Part shown: piece after piece, positions 57,234-64,000 of the stretch
How positions within the stretch are numbered: the stretch's first letter is position 1
Layout: every line of letters begins with the position of its first letter
Assembly (NCBI GenBank): GCA_018335195.1
Contig: JAGXKN010000001.1
Span: 124,001-188,000 of the forward strand
DNA length: 64,000 nt
Origin: Desulfobacterales bacterium
Lineage (GTDB): Bacteria; Desulfobacterota; Desulfobacteria; Desulfobacterales; Desulfosalsimonadaceae
Reading direction: 5' to 3'
Notes under the pieces: model-generated
Database searches by the model: none
Seen by the model: the letters and a program-made list of their open reading frames with translations, nothing else
What the model was told of the DNA's origin: nothing
Program-made: the position numbers and the translations under genes

Positions 57234-59185
57234 GCGAAGAACGCAAATACACACCCGCTCTGACTATGGCGCTCATTGTTGCCGTATTTCCCCACACTCT
57301 GCAACTGCCGCTGTGGATCATCGCCTGGTGTATCGGCCTGTGGGGTTACCTGCTGGCCTCTCTGCGCTTTGGCTGGCCCCGGCCCAACCGGCCGGTGCGC
57401 ATCGTGCTGGCGCTTATCGGAATTGCCGGGCTTCTGGCCACTTTCAGCACCCGCCTCGGGCCGGAAGCATACATCGGGCTGCTGGCAGTCATGGCCGCAC
57501 TGAAGCCTTTTGAAAGCAGCACGCACCGGGACCGGATGATCACGGTGTTTATCGCCTACTTCATTATCATCAGCAGCCTGCTGCAGACCGAAACCTTTAC
57601 CATCACCCTGTACATGTTCTTTTCCGTGTTTGTGACAACGGCGGCCCTTGTGCGCATCAACAACCCCTATGGCGGGTACCGGTCCGACCTGAAGCGGGCA
57701 GGGATCCTCCTGGGGAAGGCCATCCCCCTGATGATCATCCTGTTTCTGCTGTTTCCGCGCATGCAGGGCAGCCTGTTCGGTATGCGCCAGGCCGGGCAGG
57801 CCCGGAGCGGTTTTTCCGGACAGCTTTCGCCGGGCAGCATTTCCAGTCTGGTGAAAAACGACGAGGCGGCATTCCGGGCTGAATTCAAAGGCCGGATCCC
57901 GCCGCCGGAACAGCTTTACTGGCGCGGCGTGGTTTTTTCCCGGCTGGACAACGGCAGCTGGCACAGGCCCGAACGGGTGCCGGAACGCAGCGAACCGCTC
58001 CAGGGCCAAAACCCGGTGGACTATACCATCTCCATTGAACCCCACAACGATCAATGGATCTTTGCCCTGGATGTGCCGGCACGGGCGCCCACCAGATGGA
58101 GCACTTTTTACCGGGATTTTACCATTCAATCCCGGCGCACCATCTCCCGCAAGCGCAGGTATGAAATGCGCTCCTATCCCGGGCAGAAACCCGGCAAGTC
58201 TGACTGGGGCGTGGATGCGGCACGAAGACTGCCAAAAGAAGGCAATCCGCGCACCCGGGAACTGGCCGCGCAACTGAGCAAGGGTGCAGATAATGCCTCA
58301 CAGATCGTGGACCGGGGGCTGAAATACCTCGGAGACGGCGAATTTGCCTATACACTGAACCCCCCGCTGCTGGGAGATGACCCCATGGACGAGTTTCTGT
58401 TTGAATCCAGGCGGGGCTATTGCGAGCATTATGCTTCCGCGTTTGCCTACCTGATGCGCGCAGCCGGGGTCCCGGCACGGATTGTTGGCGGATACCTTGG
58501 CGGCGAACGCAACCCGTTTGCCGGTTACCTGGTTATCCGGCAATCTGACGCCCATGCCTGGGTGGAGGTCTGGTATCCGGAAGCCGGATGGAACCGGGTG
58601 GACCCGACCCTTATGGTTGCCCCGGCCCGCCTGAACCAGGGCGCACAAGGAGCGCTTCCGCCGGGAGAGCTGTCCGGCGGATTTGCCGGCAAATACCTGG
58701 GACCGGTTCAGTCGCTTATTGAACAGGTGCAATGGGGCTGGGACGCGCTGTCCCTGCAATGGGAAGCCTGGTTTCACGGTTATTCCCGGGAAGAACAGCA
58801 GGCTCTGCTCGAAAAGCTCGGCATCTACTGGCGATCCTGGAAGGGCATGTCTGCCGCGCTTCTTTTCGGCCTGGGCCTGGTCGCCGGCATTACCGGCTTG
58901 TACGCGGTGCTGCAATTCCGCCGTCCCCGCGCGCGAAAGGACCCGGTGTCAAAATATTATGAAAAGTTCTGCAGGAAACTGGCCCGCGCCGGCCCGGCCC
59001 GGCCAGCGGGCATGGGGCCGAAGGATTATGCCGCATTTGCCGCAGACCGACGCCCGGATCTCCGGGAAGAAGTCAAGACCATCACGGATCTCTACATCCG
59101 GATGCGCTACGGCGGGGATACCAATACCGAAACGCTAACACACTTCAAAAACCGGGTGCATAAATTTAAACCGGGTCAAAAATAA
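57230..59185 (+). CDS. Membrane transglutaminase-like protein (DUF3488/TgpA type)
   Basis: 651 residues. About six N-terminal membrane segments (residues 10-190), then a periplasmic transglutaminase-like domain with the Cys-His-Asp triad in RRGYCEHYASAFAYLMRAAG, QSDAHAWVEVWYP and WNRVDPTLMVAP. A last membrane segment near 555-575 (AALLFGLGLVAGITGLYAVL) and a DUF4129-like tail complete the TgpA architecture. ATG 57230 overlaps the DUF58 stop. The MoxR-DUF58-TgpA trio is widespread and thought to work in envelope or peptide processing. Confidence 0.92.
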   Translation: MSEERKYTPALTMALIVAVFPHTLQLPLWIIAWCIGLWGYLLASLRFGWPRPNRPVRIVLALIGIAGLLATFSTRLGPEAYIGLLAVMAALKPFESSTHRDRMITVFIAYFIIISSLLQTETFTITLYMFFSVFVTTAALVRINNPYGGYRSDLKRAGILLGKAIPLMIILFLLFPRMQGSLFGMRQAGQARSGFSGQLSPGSISSLVKNDEAAFRAEFKGRIPPPEQLYWRGVVFSRLDNGSWHRPERVPERSEPLQGQNPVDYTISIEPHNDQWIFALDVPARAPTRWSTFYRDFTIQSRRTISRKRRYEMRSYPGQKPGKSDWGVDAARRLPKEGNPRTRELAAQLSKGADNASQIVDRGLKYLGDGEFAYTLNPPLLGDDPMDEFLFESRRGYCEHYASAFAYLMRAAGVPARIVGGYLGGERNPFAGYLVIRQSDAHAWVEVWYPEAGWNRVDPTLMVAPARLNQGAQGALPPGELSGGFAGKYLGPVQSLIEQVQWGWDALSLQWEAWFHGYSREEQQALLEKLGIYWRSWKGMSAALLFGLGLVAGITGLYAVLQFRRPRARKDPVSKYYEKFCRKLARAGPARPAGMGPKDYAAFAADRRPDLREEVKTITDLYIRMRYGGDTNTETLTHFKNRVHKFKPGQK

Positions 59186-59318
59186 CTGTAATCGCTGAAG
59201 TAGATACGCACGCCGTATCATAACCCCGAAAATTGTTGCCCGGAAATACGCCCCTACCAATACACGCTTGTCCATCTCTGGATCCTTTTGCAAAAATGAA
59301 TAATATAAAAAGGAGTAA

Positions 59319-59335
59319 CTTCGTGAGCTTCGTGG
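59319..59335. repeat. CTTCGTG-type repeat, copy 3 (half element)
   Basis: CTTCGTGAGCTTCGTGG has the two direct CTTCGTG units of the elements at 45.5 and 48.7 kb without the opposing arm. It sits 33 bases upstream of the PanE-like start. Confidence 0.5.
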
Positions 59336-59367
59336 TTTAAAATCAACCTTTCCGAGGAGGCAGAAGT

Positions 59368-60288
59368 ATGGATACAACACCACGGGTATGCATCGTCGGC
59401 CCGGGCGCCATGGGCGCCTTTTACTACAGCAAGTTCTACAACTCGCAAAACGCCTCGGTTTCGTTTCTGGCCGGCGGAGAGCGGAAAAAACGGCTGGAAG
59501 AAAACGGACTGATCATCAACGATCAGCACCTGCCGGCCAAAGTAACGGATATTTCCGAGAAGGAGCCACCGGCGGACCTGATCATCCTGGCGGTCAAATA
59601 TCATCACCTGGACCAGGCCATAACCGATATGGAAAACCGGGTATCTGATAACACTCGGATTCTGTCCGTGATGAACGGCATTGACTCCGAAGAAAGGCTG
59701 ATGCGAACATTCGGCGAAGACAAGGTGGTTTATGCCGTGGCCCTGGGCATTGACGCCCTGCGGCAGGACAACACCGTGCGATACACCCAGGAAGGAACGC
59801 TCTACTTCGGCGAACTTACGAACCCGGAATTAAGCGACCGGGCCAAACAGGTCAGCCGGTATCTGGATCTTGCCGGCATCGGCTATCAGATCCCCGAAGA
59901 TATGGGCCGGGTGCTGTGGTGGAAGTACATGATCAATGTCGGCGTCAACCAGGTCTCTGCTGCGCTGCGCGCTCCTTTCGGCGTGTTTCAAAAAACTTCC
60001 GAAACCCGGGATCTCATGGATATGGCCATGCAGGAAGTCCGGGAAGTCGCCCGGGCAGAAGGCATCAACCTGACCCCGGAAGACATCGATAATTGGCATG
60101 AAATCCTTTACACGCTTTCCCCCCGGGGACGGACCTCCATGTGCCAGGATGTGGAGGCGGGCCGGAAAACCGAGGTGGAGATGTTTGCCGGCAAGTTGAT
60201 CGAAGTGGGCGCCCGGCATGGCCTGGCGCTTCCCGTCAACACCGTGCTGCTGAAACTCATCCGAACAATTGAGCAAAACTACGGCTGA
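59368..60288 (+). CDS. panE: 2-dehydropantoate 2-reductase family protein
   Basis: 306 residues. The N-terminal NADP-binding motif is CIVGPGAMGAFYYSKF, followed by PPADLIILAVKYHHLDQAI and SVMNGIDSEERLM. The C-terminal domain has RVLWWKYMINVGVNQVSAAL (the catalytic Lys region 'W.K...N'), and RTSMCQDVEAGRKTEVEMFA with the G.LvelG-like end. It may reduce ketopantoate for pantothenate and CoA synthesis, though several PanE relatives act on other 2-keto acids. CGAGGAGG precedes the ATG. Confidence 0.88.
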   Translation: MDTTPRVCIVGPGAMGAFYYSKFYNSQNASVSFLAGGERKKRLEENGLIINDQHLPAKVTDISEKEPPADLIILAVKYHHLDQAITDMENRVSDNTRILSVMNGIDSEERLMRTFGEDKVVYAVALGIDALRQDNTVRYTQEGTLYFGELTNPELSDRAKQVSRYLDLAGIGYQIPEDMGRVLWWKYMINVGVNQVSAALRAPFGVFQKTSETRDLMDMAMQEVREVARAEGINLTPEDIDNWHEILYTLSPRGRTSMCQDVEAGRKTEVEMFAGKLIEVGARHGLALPVNTVLLKLIRTIEQNYG

Positions 60289-60405
60289 GATCGGGCCCGA
60301 ATTGCAGTGCCCGGCCCGGGTTTGACTTTTTTTCCGCGGATCCTATGTTTTGGAATAAGAAACGGTTAAAAAACAAGCAAACTCTTCAAACGAAAGGAGC
60401 CGACC

Positions 60406-60615
60406 ATGGCAAAAGACATCTTCCCGCTGCCCTTTGAAATTCCGGACATGCATTACGGCCATGAATCGCACCTGTGCGTGGCCAGTGCCATCGGATACGT
60501 GAAAAACAATTTCGAGGACTACAAGCAGTACGTGCGCGATGCGCAGTTTGTCTGCAGAAACTGCGGCCGCGCGGCCAAAAGCGCCGAGTACCTCTGTGAA
60601 CCCGAGAAACTTTAA
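60406..60615 (+). CDS. Small zinc-ribbon-like protein
   Basis: 69 residues with cysteines at 24, 50, 53 and 64. The C-terminal VCRNCGRAAKSAEYLCEPEK looks like a short metal-binding knuckle. AAAGGAGC precedes the ATG. I recognise this tail as typical of small proteins in sulfate reducers but know no function. A strong hairpin follows and then the glucan phosphorylase gene. Confidence 0.72.
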   Translation: MAKDIFPLPFEIPDMHYGHESHLCVASAIGYVKNNFEDYKQYVRDAQFVCRNCGRAAKSAEYLCEPEKL

Positions 60616-60628
60616 CCTATTAATTCAT

Positions 60629-60653
60629 GCGGCCCGCCTTCCGGGCGGGCCGC
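60629..60653 (+). terminator. GC-rich hairpin ahead of glgP
   Basis: GCGGCCCGCC (60629-60638) and GGCGGGCCGC (60644-60653) form a perfect ten-base-pair stem with a five-base loop. It begins 13 bases after the small zinc protein and ends right at the AAGGAG of glgP. No T-run follows. It could attenuate, protect the upstream message, or control access to the ribosome site. Confidence 0.5.
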
Positions 60654-60665
60654 AAGGAGTTGCCA

Positions 60666-62819
60666 TTGGATGTGCAAACCCCGGATACCCAAAACTTCCC
60701 GCACCTTCCGGAACAATTAAAAGGCCTGGAGGACCTGGCGGAAAACCTCTGGTGGAGCTGGAACCCGCAGGCACGAATGCTTTTTAAAATGCTGGACCGC
60801 CAGGCATGGAAAGAAAGCGGCCACAACCCGGACCTGATGCTCAGGCATCTGCCGGCAGATACTCTGAAAAAGGCCACCCGAGACCGCAACTACATGCGCC
60901 ATTATGACCTGGTGATGTATCACTTCAACAAGTATTTAAAAGAACCGCCGCTCGGCGCACACTCCGGACCGGAAGAAAACGCGGGCTGCGTGGCATATTT
61001 TTCCGCTGAATACGGGCTGCATCATTCACTTCCCTTTTACGCCGGCGGCCTGGGATTTCTTGCCGGAGACCATCTCAAGGAATGCAGCGACATGGGCGTT
61101 CCGCTGGTTGCCTTGGGATTCATGTATCCCGCGGGATATCTCTACCAGGTCATCAAGCAGGACGGCTGGCAGGAAAATTATACCCAGGAGGTCGACAAGT
61201 CGGCTGCTTCCATTAACCCGGTCTACACCGCAGACGGCGGGCAACTTCGGGTGTCGATATCGCATATCACTCACGTGCCGCTGCAGCTCGGCATATGGAA
61301 GGTGCCTGTAGGCCGGGTGAGCCTTTTGCTCATGGATACCGATCTTGAAGAAAACGACCCCGAACTCCGCTCCATTTCCCAGCGGCTCTACACCAGTGAC
61401 CCGGAAAAACGCCTGCTGCAGGAAATCGTGCTGGGCATCGGCGGATACCGGGTGCTTAAAGCCATAGACATCGACTGCCGGATGCTGCATTTAAATGAGG
61501 GCCATGCGGCCTTCGCCCTGCTGGAAAAGGTGCGCGAACTCTTGGAAAACGGGGCCGACTTTGAGCAGGCCCGGCAGCAGCTGCGGGAAATGAGCCTGTT
61601 TACCACGCATACACCGGTACCGGCCGGGCACGACGTGTTTTCTTTTGAAATGATCGAAAAATACTTTGGAACCTACTGGCCCCGGCTGGGCCTGGACAGG
61701 GAAGGGTTTCTGGATCTGGGCCGTCATCCGGATAAGCCGGAGGCGGGCTTTAACATGACAGCCCTGGCACTGAAACTTTCCGGAAAGGCCAACGGGGTGA
61801 GCCGGCGCCACGGCAGGGTGAGCCGGCACATGTGGCAGGGCATGTGGCCGGAGCACACCGAGGACCAAGTGCCCATTGATCATGTCACAAACGGGGTGCA
61901 CCTGCCGAGCTGGCTGGAGCCCAAGATGCGGCTCCTGTTTAACAAGTATTTCGGCGAAGGCTGGCTCAATGCCCATGACAACCCGGCGATCTGGGAATTT
62001 ATCGAGGAAATTCCGGATCATGAACTCTGGCAGACACACTACTGGTTAAAGCTCAAACTCATCGATTATATCCGCCACAAGGCGCGGAACCGATGGGAAT
62101 CCGGCCAAGCCCACCCATCCCAGATTACGGCCATGGGGATAATGCTGGATCCTTCCGTCCTGACACTGGGATTTGCCCGCCGATTTACCCCCTATAAGCG
62201 GCCGGATCTGATTTTTACGGATCTGGAACGGCTCAAAAAAATGTTAAACGATCCCTGGCGGCCGATCCAGCTCATTTTCGCGGGCAAGTCCCATCCCGAC
62301 GACGCCCAGGGACATGAACTGATTCACAAAATCTTCGAACTGGCCCGAAATCCGGCAACTGCCGGAAGAGTCGCCTTTGTGGAAAACTACAATGAGATGC
62401 TGGCCCAGTACCTGACCCACGGCGTGGATGCCTGGCTCAATAACCCTGCCCCGCCCATGGAAGCCAGCGGCACAAGCGGCATGAAAGCCGCGCTAAACGG
62501 CGTACCCCACTTGAGCACTCCGGACGGATGGTGGCTGGAGGGCTACAGCGAAGAAACCGACGACCATGGACAAACGATCAAAAACGGGTGGCGATTTGGA
62601 TCCGGGGACGAAATCCCGGAGCGCGACAGCGAGGATGCCGGGGCGCTTTACGAACTGCTGGAAAAAGAGATCATCCCGCTGTATTACCGGGCCGGCGAAG
62701 AAGGTACCCCGCATGGCTGGGTCCGGGTCATGAAGGAAACCATCAAGTCCAACGCCCCGAAATTTTCCGCCAGACGAATGATCAAAGATTACATGCGGAA
62801 ATGCTACGATGTCCAATAA
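60666..62819 (+). CDS. glgP: Alpha-glucan (glycogen/maltodextrin) phosphorylase
   Basis: 717 residues from TTG 60666, chosen for AAGGAG (60653-60658) seven bases ahead; an ATG at 60627 lies upstream of the hairpin and is unlikely. It is of the shorter GT35 subfamily that starts LKGLEDLAENLWWSWNPQAR. Marks: FSAEYGLHHSLPFYAGGLGF, LHLNEGHAAFALLEKVREL, TTHTPVPAGHDVF, DHVTNGVHLPSWL, FARRFTPYKRPDLIF and the pyridoxal-phosphate lysine in EASGTSGMKAALNG. It releases glucose-1-phosphate from storage glucan. Confidence 0.93.
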   Translation: MDVQTPDTQNFPHLPEQLKGLEDLAENLWWSWNPQARMLFKMLDRQAWKESGHNPDLMLRHLPADTLKKATRDRNYMRHYDLVMYHFNKYLKEPPLGAHSGPEENAGCVAYFSAEYGLHHSLPFYAGGLGFLAGDHLKECSDMGVPLVALGFMYPAGYLYQVIKQDGWQENYTQEVDKSAASINPVYTADGGQLRVSISHITHVPLQLGIWKVPVGRVSLLLMDTDLEENDPELRSISQRLYTSDPEKRLLQEIVLGIGGYRVLKAIDIDCRMLHLNEGHAAFALLEKVRELLENGADFEQARQQLREMSLFTTHTPVPAGHDVFSFEMIEKYFGTYWPRLGLDREGFLDLGRHPDKPEAGFNMTALALKLSGKANGVSRRHGRVSRHMWQGMWPEHTEDQVPIDHVTNGVHLPSWLEPKMRLLFNKYFGEGWLNAHDNPAIWEFIEEIPDHELWQTHYWLKLKLIDYIRHKARNRWESGQAHPSQITAMGIMLDPSVLTLGFARRFTPYKRPDLIFTDLERLKKMLNDPWRPIQLIFAGKSHPDDAQGHELIHKIFELARNPATAGRVAFVENYNEMLAQYLTHGVDAWLNNPAPPMEASGTSGMKAALNGVPHLSTPDGWWLEGYSEETDDHGQTIKNGWRFGSGDEIPERDSEDAGALYELLEKEIIPLYYRAGEEGTPHGWVRVMKETIKSNAPKFSARRMIKDYMRKCYDVQ

Positions 62820-62881
62820 ATAGCAGGGGCGTCTCTTACACCGAAATTGAGCGATTTTTAAGTTTGCCGCAGATACAAGGA

Positions 62882-62922
62882 AGATGATGCCCCGCTATAG
62901 TGAACGATGCGGGGCATCATCT
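62882..62922. terminator. Bidirectional terminator between glgP and etfA
   Basis: AGATGATGCCCCGC (62882-62895) and GCGGGGCATCATCT (62909-62922) form a perfect 14-base-pair stem with a 13-base loop, between two convergent genes. There is no long U-run on either side. Confidence 0.7.
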
Positions 62923-62956
62923 GACGCAGTAAATGCGGTAAAATTGAAAATTTCGG

Positions 62957-63913
62957 TTACAGTTCCTTGATTTTCTCGGTGATCTCCGGGATGAACTCCA
63001 GGATGTCGGCTTCCACGCCCACGTCGGCCACCTGGAAAATCGGGGCCTTGGGATTCTTGTTGACGGCCACGATAAAGGGGTTGCCCTTGACGCCGCCCAT
63101 GTGCTGGAATGAACCGCTGATGCCCATGGCCATGTAGACCTTGGGCTTGACGGTCTTGCCGGAAGTACCCACCTGGCGGGCCTTTTCCAGCCACTTGGCG
63201 TCCACGATGGGCCGCGAACAGGATACGTCTGCGCCCATGGCCTCGGCCAGCTCGAATGCCATTTCCAGGTTGTCCTCGTCTTCGATGCCGCGGCCGATGG
63301 AAACCAGCACGTCTGACTTGGTGATATCGACTTCGCCGGCCTCGGCTTCCTGGACCTCGATGAATTTGCGCTTGGCCGAAAGATCGCCGAGTTCGCCGGA
63401 CTTGTCCACCACCTCGCCGGCCTGGCCTTCTGCGGCCTGGAAAACGCCGGGCCGGATATTGATGACCGCGCCGGCGGAAATGTCACAGTGCACGTGCGTG
63501 TTGACCTGGCCGGTAAACTCCTGGCGGATGGTCTTCAGGGTGTTTCCCTCCACGCCTTCGATATCCACCACGTCAGCCGCGAATGCGGAATCGAGCTTGA
63601 CGGAAAGTCCCGGGCCCAGGTCCATGCCGAACGTATCATGCGGCAGCAGCAGGATGCCGTCTGCCGGCAGCAGGGACAGCAGCGCTTTTCTCACCACTTC
63701 CGCGTTGGGATAGGAAAGCGCGTCATTGTCGATTTTCCATACGCTCTTATAGGATTCGGCCGCCTTGCTGCAGGCATCATCAATGCCCTTGCCGGTAACG
63801 ATCGCGGTTACCTCTGCGCCGGCATCGATCTTCTTGGCTGCAGCCAGCAGTTCCCGGGCCGAATCATCGAGTACACCATCGGAATGCAGGATATATGCAA
63901 AAATTTGGGCCAT
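62957..63913 (-). CDS. etfA: Electron transfer flavoprotein alpha subunit
   Basis: 318 residues. N-terminal domain AQIFAYILHSDGVLDDSARE. The C-terminal FAD domain has GADVSCSRPIVDAKWLEKAR, QVGTSGKTVKPKVYMAMGIS, GSFQHMGGVKGNPFIVAVNK and ends ADILEFIPEITEKIKEL. It transfers electrons from acyl-CoA dehydrogenases to the menaquinone pool with EtfB. Its ATG overlaps the EtfB stop by one base (TAATG). Confidence 0.95.
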   Translation of the reverse strand: MAQIFAYILHSDGVLDDSARELLAAAKKIDAGAEVTAIVTGKGIDDACSKAAESYKSVWKIDNDALSYPNAEVVRKALLSLLPADGILLLPHDTFGMDLGPGLSVKLDSAFAADVVDIEGVEGNTLKTIRQEFTGQVNTHVHCDISAGAVINIRPGVFQAAEGQAGEVVDKSGELGDLSAKRKFIEVQEAEAGEVDITKSDVLVSIGRGIEDEDNLEMAFELAEAMGADVSCSRPIVDAKWLEKARQVGTSGKTVKPKVYMAMGISGSFQHMGGVKGNPFIVAVNKNPKAPIFQVADVGVEADILEFIPEITEKIKEL

Positions 63914-64000
63914 TACTTTATCCCTCCTTTGGACTTTAAGAGTTCAATGAGTTTGTCGATGATCTCATCGGTGCTGCCCTCAAGCATCTCGGCGCCTTCA
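63913..64000 (-). CDS. etfB: Electron transfer flavoprotein beta subunit, 3' end only
   Basis: Only the last 28 codons are in the window. Read on the minus strand they give EGAEMLEGSTDEIIDKLIEL then LKSKGGIK and a stop. This agrees with EtfB C-termini ('a..l.g....i..Lv..L...gvi'), and the gene order etfB-etfA is the usual one. AAAGGAGG near its end serves etfA. Most of the gene lies beyond the window. Confidence 0.8.
   Translation of the reverse strand, partial: EGAEMLEGSTDEIIDKLIELLKSKGGIK

Noticed and set aside
57035-58273. 412-codon minus-strand frame opposite the transglutaminase gene
   Set aside because: Arg/His/Gly-rich without domains; the plus strand shows a complete catalytic triad and membrane segments.
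1-64000. Search for CRISPR arrays, tRNA/rRNA genes, insertion sequences and phage genes
   Set aside because: No regularly spaced repeats, no cloverleaf with conserved T-arm, and no transposase, integrase or phage structural motif was seen by eye; small RNAs could still be missed.

Overview
The window looks like a chromosomal segment of an anaerobic, probably sulfate-reducing Desulfobacterota (Desulfobacterales-like) bacterium. This placement is an inference from gene content: rubrerythrin, an EtfAB pair, thiolase plus 3-hydroxyacyl-CoA dehydrogenase plus an acyl-CoA hydrolase/CoA-transferase, two branched-chain amino-acid-type (Liv) ABC transporters, many Cys-rich small proteins, an archaeal-type RNA ligase with its PIN partner, and moderately high GC. 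Outer-membrane features (Slp lipoproteins, a barrel-like protein ending in Phe) indicate a diderm. No rRNA, tRNA, CRISPR array, transposase, integrase or phage gene was seen.

Layout. 1-1.8 kb: cyclopropane fatty acid synthase (5' end cut off) and a geranylgeranyl-reductase-type flavoprotein. 1.9-8.8 kb: a Liv transporter in the order M-H-K-G-F ending with an acyl-CoA ligase, suggesting import and CoA activation of a carboxylic acid. 8.9-12.1 kb: beta-carbonic anhydrase, SDR, DUF72 and EamA permease. 12.3-22.9 kb: a tight seven-gene operon of exported proteins; three are clear two-domain paralogues and two more share their first motif. I know no described function for it. 23-28.7 kb: small zinc-binding proteins, two divergent Slp lipoproteins, a flavodoxin-like reductase, a DEDDh exonuclease, a DksA/TraR protein, a barrel-like protein and a lipoprotein. 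28.7-33.3 kb: acyl-CoA metabolism on the minus strand. 33.6-37.2 kb: rubrerythrin, a PPC-domain protein, a metallophosphoesterase, a DUF364 protein and a GNAT.

37.2-41.6 kb holds a compact candidate peptide-maturation (RiPP-like) locus. A near-consensus promoter precedes a 20-residue Cys-ended peptide and a terminator-like hairpin. Then follow a 7-Cys small protein, two overlapping radical SAM genes, a cupin, and a cysteinyl-tRNA-synthetase-like protein whose zinc site is remodelled. 43-45.4 kb: RNA ligase partner, RNA ligase and a short eRF1-like protein. 45.5-50.1 kb (minus): DNA polymerase IV, adenine deaminase and an MtaD-type deaminase. 50.5-55.1 kb (minus): a second, canonical Liv operon K-H-M-G-F. 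55.4-59.2 kb: MoxR, DUF58 and transglutaminase trio. 59.4-62.8 kb: a PanE-like reductase, a small zinc protein and alpha-glucan phosphorylase. 63-64 kb (minus): etfA and the end of etfB.

Several intergenic spacers carry dispersed repeats: a long hairpin element at about 26.0 and 42.7 kb, a ~95-bp element at 35.8 and (inverted) 50.3 kb, and CTTCGTG-type repeats at 45.5, 48.7 and 59.3 kb. All functional calls rest on reading the sequence and on remembered family features; no database search was run.
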